From Imbricaverruca yamaguchii (taxonomy: Eukaryota; Arthropoda; Thecostraca; Neoverrucidae): DNA of 64,000 bases. This document shows, piece after piece, positions 20,988-32,497 of the stretch. The notes under the pieces are model-generated. The model was not told where the DNA came from. It saw nothing but the letters and a program-made list of their open reading frames with translations, and searched no databases. Every line of letters begins with the position of its first letter. The first letter of the stretch is position 1. A program made the position numbers and the translations under genes. The DNA lies in NCBI GenBank assembly GCA_034440575.1, contig JAOTOL010000972.1:1-64000 (forward strand), in the 5' to 3' direction.

Positions 20988-21179
20988 GGAGCGGGGATGG
21001 CCTAGTTGTTAAGGTGATGGACTATGGGTACCAAAGGTTCCGGGTTCGACACTAGCGCCGCTCGGAACATTTCCCAATCCCGCGGCCCGCCTGCGAAACA
21101 GTGTGGGCGGAGCCATTAGCCGTGAATGTGCATAAAGTGCGTCGTGAACCACCCAAGAAAAAACAAACAATAAACATGT
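20988..21179 (+). mobile_element. tRNA-derived SINE, full length, 13-bp TSD
   Basis: The element begins GGAGCGGGGATGGCCTAG with an A box (ATGGCCTAGTTGTTAAGG) and a B box (GGTTCGACAC), then a body GTGTGGGCGGAGCCATTAGC, and ends in AACAAACAATAAAC. It is flanked by the perfect direct repeat AAGATGTGCGTTA at 20975-20987 and 21180-21192. Related copies are at 35151-35330, 51184-51367, 60729-60917 and a fragment at 51594-51673. Confidence 0.95.
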
Positions 21180-21192
21180 AAGATGTGCGTTA

Positions 21193-21746
21193 CCTTGCTA
21201 CCTTGCGTTAGCTTGCGTCCGGTTATCAATATAAATGTTTGTAAAATGTATCGCAATATTCCAAAGAAAGAGTGAAAATGTGTCAGCGGCTGCGCTAGTG
21301 CTACCGAAAAGAAAGAGGGATGGGATGGCGCATAGGGCCTTGAATTGGCGGCTTTTGTGGTGAATATATTGAAAATGTTCTTTCCCATGGGGACGAAAAC
21401 AAATAGTGCCATCCATTTAATCAAACCGTATTGTCTCTCTAATTGGTGTTACATTCGCGTAGCCCCTTTAATGCAATGCACTATAATGTATGGCACTGAA
21501 AGGGCCACGCTATTTGCATTCTGAACAATAGCTTTTTATGAATGAAATGACAAATGTGAACCAAAAGGAGCACAAAAGTTTACACCTAATCTCATCATGT
21601 CCATTTTGGTAATGAAGCTACGTCTGTAAGTGGCCACGGTAGATGAAGCCTTGAAATGAGCCCAATTATTGTCGACTATATGTTGAATAAAAATAACAGG
21701 TTAGACGAGTGACGGATCCGGGGTGGCCAGATGGAGTTAGAAAGCA
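21193..21746. other. Spacer before A3
   Basis: No gene recognised. Confidence 0.3.
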
Positions 21747-22395
21747 TCGAATATGCCCTCTTGGTGGTTATTTTTGGGTAATGATGTCACCTTTGTTTGT
21801 GAAAAGACATAGGCAATTCCGGGATACAAAGCATGTTTTGTCCGTGTGTGTATGTGTTTGAAATCACAGGGGTGTACCTAACAGCAGGAAAGAAGGTCTA
21901 TATCATCCAATCTCAATATTTATCCTGAGCAACAAGATTATGGTCCGTGGCACTCTCGAATGCGTCAAACGTTAATGTGACGCGCCAAACGCTTGTAATA
22001 TGTCAGAATGTGTTTGGGTTTAGTTTAACACCATTTAGAGGGATAGTACTATCGGATCAAATAGTTGGCAAGATTTGTTTTCGTCCACAAGGGAAAAATG
22101 CTTCAGCAATTCGTGTGAATTTGTTTCCTATGTTAAGGAAAGGTTCTTCTGATAAATGTAAAGTTGATTTCACGTCCACTGGATTAGTGATGGCAACTCT
22201 TCCTTAAAAGAGAAAGTTAAGATAGCTCAATTTTACTGGTGCACGAACTCTCTATCTTTGTGATATTGACACAAAGGAAACTATGGGCACATTTTAAGAC
22301 GCGAATTGTTCCATCGTGCAATCATCTTTTGAAATCGACTCAGCGATTTGTGCGCGACGGAGATATAAGCAATCTTAAACAAATGTTAGGACAGC

Positions 22396-23380
22396 AATTT
22401 ATTTATGTATTTATTTAACAATACATGCCCTCCACGTGCAGTGGCTATTACGGACAGTCTGGGTCACAGATATTTACAAAGAAAGGATAGATTTGTGGTC
22501 AGTAGTGGGAGCAGATGCGCAACAACATTCGTACACCAGCATAATACAATACCCATATCACTCTCTGCACTACAAACACCGTGCTTGCAATACTAGCTAT
22601 AAACGAGTGGTTTGTAGAAGTGATAGGAAAGCGATTTGCCACCCCTGGCGCCGCGCCTGCCCCGGCGTGTGTTCTTGGTGGGCGTTGTCACGGCGACGGC
22701 GACGCTCCCCTCGTCTGGTTTTCTCACTTGGGAGGAGTGTCGACTGGCGTGGGCGTCCAAGGTCGAGGCTTTGATGACGTCACAGTGATGCGGGCGCTCG
22801 ACGTCGCGGCCCTGTTCGGCTGCGTGCACGTTGATTATGGGGGGACGTGATGGTATTTGGCCAAGGCGATAGTTAGCAGATCCGTATGTATGGTAGAGCT
22901 GAAGATGGAAACCTGGTAGACCTGAAGCTAGACGATAGGAGGTAGACGATCACTGTCGTTGAAGACACAGGAATTCCGAGCGGCACCAGTCGTCAGTGAG
23001 ATAATTTCCTTCTCAGCCGCAGTGCAGGAAAGAAGACGGGCAGTAGCTGATGCTTGATGGAAGGGAAGTCACTATGGAGAAAGACGCTGTCGCTTCTGCA
23101 CTCACTCAGTTTTTTCCGGCGTCCATTCACTGCTCTGTAAAATAGTAGAGTAATAACCAGCAGAAAAGTCCACTGAGTCCAGTCACTTCGCACACGTGTA
23201 GCGTATAAGTACGCCGGTTTTGTTCAATGGTTCACTTTTTCTTCCTTTTTTCCTCGTGCACTGTTCACTTGTTCTGTTCACTTCTCACTCACACCTTGCA
23301 TACAGAGGCAACAAAGAGGGAGAGGGAAAAGGTTGGGCGAGTGGCCGAGACGCGTCTGCTCGCGGCGCCGCGCTCAAGCC
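22396..23380. other. Segment present in A3 but absent from A2
   Basis: It starts with TTTATTTATGTATTTATT and the words GTGGCTATTACGGACAGTCTG, which resemble 17463-17520 (TATTTATTTATTTATG and TGTTCGGACAGTCTG). This suggests a short dispersed element at its left edge. The rest is moderately GC-rich with no recognised gene. It is either an insertion in A3 or ancestral sequence deleted from A2. Confidence 0.4.
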
Positions 23381-23885
23381 AACGCAATCTTAGATTGCGA
23401 ACACCAGAAAAACTTCAGCAAGGTGACCTGGACGATACAAATCCAACAAATACATCTCGACGTTTCACGTCAGAAGCGACCACCTGCAGGGCTCCGCCGG
23501 GTCGAATCTTGCAGAATAACCTGAGGTTGAGGCCTGATAGAATAGCGACCAAGCATACGCCATCAGCCAAGAATAAAGCTGACTGTCGAACGTGCATGAC
23601 GCAGCTTTCCGGGCAAGCAGCTGAATCGCCCAAGTTGGTCCCCAACATGTGGTTTTCGGACGAAGCGCACTTTCATCTCTCGATGGCACCGTAAATTCAC
23701 CGAAGAGCCGGCTTTGATCCACCGGGAAGTCCGCGACACGGTTCAAGAAAAGCCTCGGCATAGCAGCGAAGTCGCCAGTTGGGGTGTCCTGAGAAGCAGG
23801 GGCATTGCTGGGTTTCTGTGGTTCTGGGACGGCGACACCAAGTGTAACCAGGACAAGTGCACAGTAGCCGTCAGTCAGAAGTGTA
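23335..23885 (+). pseudogene. Tc1/mariner-type transposase fragment in A3 (best preserved)
   Basis: In one frame the product contains SRRFTSEATTCRAPPGRILQ, then NNLRLRPDRIATKHTPSAKN, then PKLVPNMWFSDEAHFHLS, then a stop. This order matches the helix-turn-helix end and the start of the DDE domain in IS630/Tc1/mariner transposases, with the first catalytic Asp in SDEAHF. After a one-base frame change the next frame reads DTVQEKPRHSSEVASWGVLR followed by SRGIAGFLWFWDGD, then enters the minisatellite. The C-terminal catalytic residues are missing. The element is non-autonomous and this gene is dead. Confidence 0.7.
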
Positions 23886-24241
23886 ACCAGGACGGCAGCG
23901 GTAACGCATTGACCTTCAGCCAGCAGCGTTACCAGAACGGCGACGGCAACGCAGTCACCTCCAGCCAACAGCGTTACCAGGACGGCGACGGCAACACAGT
24001 GACCGGCAACTAGCAGTGTTACCAGGACGGCGACTGCAACACAGTGACCTTCAGCCAGCAGTGTAACCGGGACGGCGACGGTAACGCAGTGACCGGCAAC
24101 CACCGGTGTTACCAGGACGGCGACGGTAACGCAGTGACCGGCAACCACCGGTGTTACCAGGACGGCGACGGCAACACAGTGACCTTCAGCCAGTAGTGTT
24201 ACCAAGACGGCGACGGCAACACAGTGACTGTCAGCCAGCAC
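23886..24241 (+). repeat. 45-bp minisatellite in A3 (about 8 units)
   Basis: Unit order and variants match A1 almost base for base, including the units ending in FSQQ, TSSQQ, GN-stop and GNHR. This indicates that A1 and A3 share a recent common source, whereas A2 expanded separately. Confidence 0.88.
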
Positions 24242-24800
24242 TGAGAATATACGCTGTAGACAGCCGTCCAGGTGAGTAACCCAACCATCGCTACTTGCAG
24301 AATAATGTCCATAAGTTAATTTGATCATGCCCCTACGAAGTGCCTACTTGCAATAGTACATGCATAATATAATTATATTTTTTGTCATCATTTTTGGTTC
24401 ACCTGTCATAATGGGTATACGGTAATCTCATATGCGACGGTTTCCCAATTTAATAGACACATATTCTCTTCTTCTCATTTTATTCCAGCGATCATGGATA
24501 TCCAGTATCCCCAGAACTGCCATTTAAATAATAATGCAATGTCGGATCTATATTTATCCACGTGTGCCTGAAGGATGGTTTTGTAGTAATTTGCTTTCCT
24601 TTTGTCCTAGACAGCACATAGTGTCATTCTCCGAGATATCAACTACTGAAGAAACAATTTCAAAACCCCACCTTTGGAATTTACATGGAGATTTGTGCAT
24701 AGGCCTTTCTGTAGCTCTAGCCACATTTCTGACACTGAGGCCAATGGGAAGTAGTTTTTATGGAAATGTTCTTATTTTTAACATTAAAAGGTAAAATTCC

Positions 24801-24906
24801 GACGCCTGTATCTCACAAAGTTTTTCTAGTACTTTGTGAGATACAGGCGTCTACTAGTACTTTATGAGTTCAATCGCCTGATACATTCAGTATCAGGCGA
24901 TTGAAC
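24801..24906. repeat. Two adjacent hairpins in A3
   Basis: 24801-24851 has 20-nt perfect arms. 24868-24906 has 17-nt perfect arms and the loop ATTCA. Same position and sequence as in A2. Confidence 0.9.
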
Positions 24907-25708
24907 TTCAACTGGAGTATCATTTGAATGGAAAAAATACGTGAAAATCTTGAAATATGATACCTTGTTGATGAAAAGTATTTTTGACAGTTCATGTAGA
25001 GAATAAGGACATCTATGATTTTAAATTAAGCATAACTTTTCGATTCCCCGTACATTTTAGTACCGGTATCAGTTCCCAAAAGGGCGTGCATCCCCATGCT
25101 GTCTGCGTACACCCAGTGTGGATTCAGGAATTGCCACGGGGGAGGGGAAAATGTCCATAGGGACGCCGGGTGGCTTTGCCTTTCGAGGGGCGCTTCCGGG
25201 TGAAAAACTCGAAGAGGCGAGGTGCACTGGGGCCGGAAGGAATGGCCTTGGAGGGGGGTTCCCGGAAGAACCGTTTCCTTCCAAGTGTCCGCCTTCTTCT
25301 TTCAGGCGGCGCCTCTGGATGGAAAAAAATCGAGGGCGCTGGGTGCACACAATCATTTCCAGAGTGGCATCTTTTCCCGGGTCGAAGGGACGCTACTTTC
25401 CAATGGAGGGGCACATGCCCCTAGTGTCCCCGCCCTTTATATCCGCCCCTGTGTACACTGGCTCCAAAGTGTCTCCCTGCGCGCCGAGCGCTTGCGCCGC
25501 TATCCCAGCTTCCCATCCCCTCTAAACTAGCTGACGTGGCGCGTGCCTGGGACGGTGCTTGGGGATTGAATGGGCACGAACCGCCACTAATGCGGACGGG
25601 TAGGGGAGGGAGACAGCGCGTCGGAGTTGAGATAAGACACGTCTTGGGTGTGGCATTCATACAATCATAGAAGGGATTGCCAGTTAGGTAAAAGGAGGCG
25701 AGCCGAGA

Positions 25709-27170
25709 GGCACGAGGGCGACACTTGGCTGAATACTGCTGTGAAAGACCATTGGGAGCTTGATGCCTATTGTGTGCCAGCCAGTATGCATCAGCCAGTA
25801 TGGAAGTATAAAACTTCGCGAAAATATTACCCTAAACAGACACACCGAATGTTCGCTGTCCAAATCACGATAGTATTTCAAAACCAGAAAAATAGGAATT
25901 GTTCCCCGCCCGTTCAAACCGCTCTGAAAGCAGCCTGCCGTTGGAGATGCAAGACTTGCAGGACATTGGCGACAAAGCACTGCTCGAAACATGAAGAACA
26001 GCGGTCGGCTGGAAATCAGCCATCAACCAGTTCTGTAGATGCAACAAACACATCAAGCAAAGATGCAAGGACAAGCCGCCAAGTTCGGGATGATCACACA
26101 GTTCAGAAGCTGCACACAAAAAACAACAACAATAAAACAAAAGTAGGATGCGCTACATGTGCGCACCTTCTGCGGTATAGCTAAAATCGGAAAGTTTTGA
26201 GTTCGATACTCGGTAATTGCTTTACAGGCTGAGCTTTCGGCTGTTTCGGAGCGCTCTCTTTGCAGTCAAACTTCGGCTGGAAGCTTGTGGCTGCTCAGCC
26301 GCCAGCAGGCACACGCGTCGTGAACGTGGGCGTGTCCATTTTCTTATCTTGTTCCTCTGCCAAGCACCACTGCATTAGCAATCCCTCTGAGAGCCACCGA
26401 GCCGTCATTCCGTCAGCGGAGGCGGCGCGGCGCCACCAGGTAATGCCTCCCGGGAGGGCACGACGGCGACAAAAAATCCTCCACGCGGAGGAGCCCGCCG
26501 CGATGACACTGTCCGGCATATTGCCCGGGCATCCGTCAGGGAGAGAGGTGTAAGTCACAGGCGTGTGATATCCAGACTCATTAGGAGTCTGCTGGTATGA
26601 TGTCTACCCCCAAAGGCATACCGAGCCAATCGTCTGCTGAGAGCGGCCTTGTAAGTGGTTGAATTTAATAGCGAAGAGCACAATTGGCTTTAGAAACATT
26701 CGAGAATAAGCATGGCTTGAAAGGAACATTCTGTGGATTAAGTATATCTAGGAATTACAAAGATTTATCGAAAGCTGGTGTTCCATCAAATGTGGTTATC
26801 TCACGAACCGATGCGCCCTAAAGCCCCAACGAGTAACAAACTCACGAGATGGCACCACCTTGTCACACCACTTTGAAGATGCCCTGCGAACTCAAAGTCT
26901 TTAAATACTATAAAGGAAAGGCTGCATTATAATTTAAATTGCTATCAGAAGTGTTCCAATTTCTAATATTGGCACACTAAGTGCAATATTTCAGATAACT
27001 AACATTTTGTGATGCCGGTTTCAATAGGCCACGAGTGCAAGCGATATGTACAGCGTGATTCATGGGCGCCATCTAATGCAGTTTGCTCTCAGTGTACGAG
27101 GAAGAAGAAGAAACTCGGATTCTTTTACGACGCATTCAACCGCTAGATTATAATGCGTCGCCAACATGTC
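25709..27170. other. Unassigned sequence
   Basis: No gene supported. 26150-26215 contains TGAGTTCGATACTCGG, which resembles a tRNA T arm but lacks the rest of a cloverleaf. Short open frames here show no recognisable family. Confidence 0.3.
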
Positions 27171-27191
27171 ACGCCGCTTGCTCGCGGGTGG

Positions 27192-27286
27192 ACTCGGTAA
27201 ATTCCGTCGGTTGTGAGATTCGAACCCACAATCTTGCGATCCAGAGTCCGACGCTCTACGAACTGGCAACTGAGCTACCGCGATCC
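27192..27286 (-). pseudogene. tRNA-like sequence, possibly a SINE head
   Basis: The minus strand reads GGATCGCGGTAGCTCAGTTG, a loop region CTCTGGA, and a T arm GTGGGTTCGAATCTCAC. Both A-box-like and B-box-like words are present, but the anticodon stem does not pair well and the acceptor ends do not match, so it is not an intact tRNA. Confidence 0.5.
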
Positions 27287-27289
27287 ACG

Positions 27290-27480
27290 TGATGAAGGAT
27301 AGGAATGCCAACAGGTGGATGCTTGTGATCAAAGATGTAAGTGCCATCGGATGGTCCCTCGTGAATAGGGATATAAGTGCCATTAGGTGATCTTCCATGA
27401 ACGTGGAGAGGGATGTCGCCAAGTGAGCGTACGTGGCCCGAATTGTCACCAGATCGTCCCACGTGACTGGAGTACGGATG
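27290..27480. repeat. Degenerate tandem repeat of about 48 bp
   Basis: Words such as ATGTAAGTGCCATCGGATGG and ATATAAGTGCCATTAGGTGA recur. The minus frame shows P-GTYI--H repeats (SPNGTYIPIHEGPSDGTYIF), about four units. Confidence 0.5.
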
Positions 27481-29245
27481 GTTCCCGTATGGCATGTTCT
27501 GGAGAATTTGTGTTACGGATGGCTGGAGGTCTGGGATTTTTGACCGCCGTCCGTCACGAGCTCCTCTGGTGAGCACATACTGAAAACATGTTATCAATTC
27601 CAGCGACACTTAAGGCTACTTCACGTGCCCTGTCCAATTCTTCGATACCCTTTCTTCCTGTGGTTGGATGTATTACAGTAATGTGATACGCCTTCCAGAT
27701 TCGTGAACACAACTTATGACATGCATGATCACCTGTGTGACTGTTCCGCGACTTGACGTTTCCTGTTCTGCTGTTTTATCGTTTTGACACGATGTTGCTA
27801 TAGCCACAAGTTCATTGTGGATCGCCTCAATACAAGTCTGTATCTTTTGCACTCACTGAATCATGGCATCCCTGAGTTCACGTGAAAAAACTCAACGTGG
27901 TTTAAAGTGGATGGACGTGTCTTGCCCACGTGCAAGAAATACTTGATCAATTCGACAGCGTCTCTACTTTCAGCTTAATAACAAGTTTGATGGCCATGCG
28001 TTTCGTATTCGTTGGACCTACTGCACACTACGAACCTGATAAGTAGCTATGCTGAACATCCTCTGCGTTGCTCTGATTATACCAACCCAACTGACGCTGG
28101 CTATAGCAACTCACTCTGACCTCACTCTGACTATGGTGATTCCTCGATCTCCGGAGCGCCCATCACGCTCCAGACGCACTACAAAGAAGAACGTCGTCAT
28201 ATCTGCAGTGTCTGTCTTGAGGTAGTATTTCTGAAAACGGGTCACACCTTGGCGCGACTTATTGCACGAGTGATGTCATTTCCCGCCAGTAATTCAATTA
28301 CCGCGTGCGCTTCCAGCCGGGAAATCCACAAAGGAACTCGGCCGGAAACACAGACAAAGACCGATGTGGATCGTCCTTCAGCAAAGACCAATATGGGTCA
28401 TCCTTCAGATGAAAAGTATTTGCTGGCTCGCTGTCAGGCACAGCTGTGGTGGGGAACTTGTCCACCTTTCCCTGTGGTCTTCCCTGTGGTCTTTCCCTCC
28501 ACTTTTCCCTGTGGTTTGTGGTCCCTGTGGTCCATGCGGTCTTCTGCAACTCGTGTTGGTGTTCTTGTGCCTAATCATGTTGTCGTATTCACTCTTGGTG
28601 TGACGAAAAATTGGAGGAATATTTCATGTTTCAGCAAAATAATCCTCAGGTATGTTGATGGCCGATGCATATTATTCACCGACCCTCACTTAACCCCTCG
28701 GGAGAACCGAGGTGTCGGTGAAATTGTCCCTGGGCCAATGCATTTGTGCTGCTGGGGAAGACAGGCAAACCTCTAAAATAATCCACCAGGATGTGCTCCA
28801 AAAGTAGGGAGTCCGGACTCCAAGGTTACTCAGTCGGGACTTCAAGGTTCAGCAATGTGAAGTTTAATGTCCAATGTTTAAACACTTCAATTTTCAGCAG
28901 ACTGGAGTCCGAGTTTCAGCAGTCCCTGCCTCCAGACCGAGCGGTCTTCAAGCGGTCTTCACGGTTCAAGGTCCAGGTCCTGGCAGTGTTGACTCCAAGG
29001 TCCAGTGTCATGAACTACAAGATCAAGGAGTATGGATTCCAACTTCAGCTGTCTGCGCACCAAAATCCAGCTGTCCGTCACTTCATCATCTCTGTACGGT
29101 CCCTAAACCACAGCAGCTGCAATTTCAAAGTCGAACACTTGGACCTGTAATCTTTAAGAGTATGGTATCCAAGTTCCAGTATTCGCAAAAGCTAAAAGTG
29201 TTCCGTGAACTTGATCTAGCGTTAAACTGTACTTTCCGTGGCATC
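27481..29245. other. Unassigned sequence
   Basis: Contains short imperfect repetition (CCCTGTGGTCTTCCCTGTGG at about 28470-28530; TCCAGTTTTC/CAAGGTTCAG-like words at 28800-29050) but no supported gene. Confidence 0.3.
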
Positions 29246-29249
29246 TTAA

Positions 29250-30096
29250 CCCGTCCCGTCTCTGGGGAGGTCTTCAACCGCCTCCCTCAGGTTTATTTCG
29301 CGGATAGCGGACGAATGGCGCATGGCAGCACGCCCAAATTTGGCATACATTTCCCCACATCAATTTGACATTCTGATTAAAAAAATTAGGTCAGGTCATC
29401 TAGGGTCAACGAGTTAGTCAAGGTCAAGTAAGGTCACGTCCTAAAATGTTCAACCAGTCGTCACGCTTTAACGGATACAGATATTTTATTGAATCTTTCA
29501 GCGTCTGCTTATCGTTACGTACGCAACAAAACGTACGAGTTGAATTTTTCATTCAAATTTATTTTCGTTTTTGACTACATAAAAATGTCGGGTATTTACC
29601 AAATTGCAGTTCAAGTACAGGATTTTGGCTAAAGTAAGCATTTTTATAAGGGAAAATTGACTTCCAACAACGTTTCTCGGTCTGCTCTACAAATGGAAAA
29701 GGAAAACTAATGGAAACTTGAAAACTCAAAATTGTTAACTTAAGAAAACATATATTTTTGGGGGACCAACAAAAATTATAGCCCTGGTCGATTTCGCTGT
29801 CCTTTTCTCATTCCAAATACATTTTGTTTTTCATATATCCCCAAAATGAACTCCCCAGAGTCAAAAACATAATGTAAGTCGTGAAAAGTCGTAAAAATAT
29901 AGCCCCCTGGTGACGTCACTTAAGGGGAAAATTGCTTTGGAGGATGGACCCAAACCCTACTCGTCGAGCGCTTTCCGATGACACCTCTTTCGTTTTCGTG
30001 CGATTCTTAGTTTGGATTTTATAGGGGGGTCTTCAACCGCCCCCCCCCCCTCCTCCGAGACGGGGTGTGAGAATTTGACCGGAAAGACGGCGCGGG
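29250..30096 (+). mobile_element. Complete piggyBac-type MITE C2 (847 bp) with TTAA TSD
   Basis: It is flanked by TTAA at 29246-29249 and 30097-30100. The left end CCCGTCCCGTC and right end GACGGCGCGGG are inverted repeats with two differences. TTAA target sites and CCC-starting termini are the hallmark of piggyBac-type transposons. There is no transposase ORF, so it needs a source in trans. Near each end is the word GTCTTCAACCGCC. Related copies: 11204-11600 (truncated), 49846-50193 (internally deleted) and about 56700-57579 (inverted). Confidence 0.88.
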
Positions 30097-30100
30097 TTAA

Positions 30101-31150
30101 TCCATTAAACTACGGATGGGGTGTGTACTAGCGACATTGTGAAAATTCGGATGTGCTCATCGGTTGTTGACAGAGATGTTGTGGCACGGACAACGAACGC
30201 TTCTTCCATGAGTGAGAGGGCTGATGTAGCTGAGTTGCAACCCTCCCTGCAAACCCGATGCTTCTTGGAGATGTCGTGAGAAGTCTTCGGTGCGCGAGTT
30301 TCATTCGGATTTTCTACGCGCATGCATGCCCAGCAATTCGTCCTTCTCGAGCCAGACGTATAACCGTGTTCATTTGTCACCATTTACCGACAAACCGGCC
30401 CCACGCCCGGAGTTTGTTTGGTCGAGCGGCACTGCTCGACTACAACGTCCATTTATCTTCTCGCCTAAACCGCGAACTAGCGCCACTTTATGTCGTCGGT
30501 GGAAGTGGCGTGCCATGTCGCCGCCGCTTACCCCGCGGCTCAGCAGAACGCTGAATCAACACACATCAGGGTAGTGGTCTCAAAACGTGTTATTCTGGCT
30601 GGTGCGGGAATAACACATTTCAAATGCGTTATTCCCGCATACGGCAGCTGCAATGGCATGCTTTCGCATTTAGTTTGGTAGTTGTGCCCCATGGGAGATG
30701 TTGGGAAACAGCCACACACGTACTCGCATCTTGGCATGGGCGCAGTGAAGGCATGGCTCCTACAAGATGCGTGCTTCAAAAGACGCGGCAGAAACTCGAT
30801 GGCGAGGAGTTCGTTGCCTTTGATGGCACTAGGATGTGCCTTAGTCATGTAGAATGTACGATAGTAGCCAATAGAAAGTATTCAGAGATATGTCCTAAAA
30901 CACGTTCAAGGTTTAGCTCTCATTTTTCGGGAATCTCCCTTTTCGTGAGGTCACGAGATCTCGTATTTTTAAGTGCAAAAAGTCCAATATGAGGTGCAGG
31001 TCACAAACGAAGACATATTGCAACGACCGTCACCACAGTGGGAGGGGGGGGGCAATGCATCCTCCAAACTACTCGATGCTTAGCATTACGCGCAGGACGT
31101 TGACAAAAAATGGCCGCACAAACACAACAAACTCCTCTTTGCAAAGCCCG
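30101..31150. other. Unassigned sequence with a small hairpin
   Basis: GCGGGAATAAC and GTTATTCCCGC form an inverted repeat at about 30605-30640. No gene family recognised in the short open frames. Confidence 0.3.
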
Positions 31151-31154
31151 CCTT

Positions 31155-31612
31155 TGCAGTCTCCCAGAGCCCGTGTTTACGGTGGACAGTCGGTCACTCG
31201 GAGCCCGTGTTTACAGGGTGGAGGACGGTCTCCTGGAGCCCGTGTTTACGGCGTCACTGCGACAGTCTCCTGGAGCCCATGTTTACGGCAAACAGTCGGT
31301 CTCCCAGAGCCCGTGTTTAGGGCGTCACGGCGACAGTCTCCCGGAGCCTGTGTTTACGGCAAACAGTCGGTCTCCCAGAGCCCGTGTTTACGGCGTCACG
31401 GCGACAGTCTCCCGGAGCCCTGTGTTTACGGCAACGGTCGGTCTCCCAGAGCCCGTGTTTACGGCGTCACGGTCTCCCGGAGCCTGTGCTTACGGCGTCA
31501 CGACGACAGTCTCCCGGAGCCCGTGTTTACAGCGAACAGTCGGTCTCCCAGAGCCCGTGTTTACGGCGAACAGTCGGTCTCCCAGAGCCCGTGTTTACGG
31601 GGCGGACGGCGG
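31155..31612. repeat. Minisatellite of 33-37 bp units
   Basis: The core AGAGCCCGTGTTTACGGC is repeated about 13 times with two kinds of linker: AAACAGTCGGTCTCCC and GTCACGGCGACAGTCTCC. The alternation suggests a two-unit higher-order pattern. Confidence 0.88.
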
Positions 31613-31709
31613 GAGAGCCGCCGAGCGGCCGGGCGCTGTGTTAATCGATGTTGACATATGTGGCCGTCGCAGAGGCTCGACGGCTTTGCCCGGCTGTCGC
31701 CCGCACGGA

Positions 31710-32402
31710 GGTGGCGGGAGTTATCCGGAGGTGGCGGGAGTCACCCGGAGGTGGCGGGAGTCACCCGGAGATGGCGGGAGTCACCCGGAGGTGGCAGACC
31801 AGGGGGAGTCACCCGGAGGTGGCGGATCACCCGGAGGTGGCGGGAGCCACCCAGGTGGCGGGAGTCACCCTTAGGTGGGGAGTCACCCGGAGGTGGCGGA
31901 GTCACCCGAGGTGGCGGGGTCACCCGGAGGTGGCGGAGTCACCCGGAGGTGGTGGGAGTCACCCGGAGGTGGCGGGAGTCACCCGGAGGTGGCGGGAGCC
32001 ACCCTTAGGTGGCGGGAGTCACCCGGAGGTGGCGGGAGTCACCCGGAGGTGGGGGGGTCACCCGGAGGTGGCGGGAGTCACCCGGAGGTGGCGGGAGTCA
32101 CCCGGAGGTGGCGGGAGTCACCCGGAGTGGCGGGAGTCACCCGAGGTGGCGGAGTCACCCGGAGGTGGCGGAGCCACCCTTAGGTGGCGGGAGTCACCCG
32201 GAGGTGGCGGGAGTCACCCGGAGGTGGCGGGAGTCACCCGGAGGTGGCGGGAGTCACCCGGAGGTGGCGGGAGTCACCCGGAGGTGGCGGGAGTCACCCG
32301 GAGGTGGCGGGAGTCACCCTTAGGTGGCGGGAGTCACCCTTAGGTGGCGGGAGTCACCCGGAGGTGGCGGGAGTCAACCGGAGGTGGCGGGAGCCACCCA
32401 CC
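31710..32402. repeat. 20-bp minisatellite (about 34 units)
   Basis: The unit is GAGGTGGCGGGAGTCACCCG with variants ending ACCCTT. Because 20 is not a multiple of three, each frame cycles through the same three peptides, so the open frames here are a by-product. Each unit contains the short complement pair GGTG/CACC, giving some self-pairing. Confidence 0.95.
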
Positions 32403-32497
32403 CGGGCCGTGCTCGGGTAGCGACGGAGGTGGCATCCGGTAGTGTTGTGTGACTTGTGACACTTGCTGTCCAGCCTGTGACTCATACATTTTCATCT

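Larger units (their letters stand above)
21747..25708 (+). repeat. Repeat A, copy A3 (longest copy)
   Basis: Runs from TCGAATATGCCCTCTTGG to GGAGGCGAGCCGAGA. It holds an extra segment at 22396-23380 that A2 lacks, the best-preserved transposase fragment (about 23335-23885), eight 45-bp units (23886-24241), the intron-like segment (24271-24488), two hairpins (24801-24851 and 24868-24906) and a GC-rich 3' tail. From 23351 on it is nearly identical to A1. Confidence 0.85.

Noticed and set aside
22581..22850. 89-codon frame in the A3-specific segment
   Set aside because: GC-rich region with several overlapping frames; absent from A2; no recognisable family.
27192..27286. Functional tRNA on the minus strand
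   Set aside because: The anticodon and acceptor stems do not pair; treated as tRNA-like or SINE-derived.
28249..28776. 175-codon plus-strand frame
   Set aside because: Low-complexity middle (repeated CCCTGTGGTC words), no domain, no splice signals.
31110..32420. Several 80-250-codon frames with GGGSHPEVAGVTRRW-type repeats
   Set aside because: They come from the 20-bp and roughly 35-bp minisatellites and shift frame at every unit; no start or splice context.
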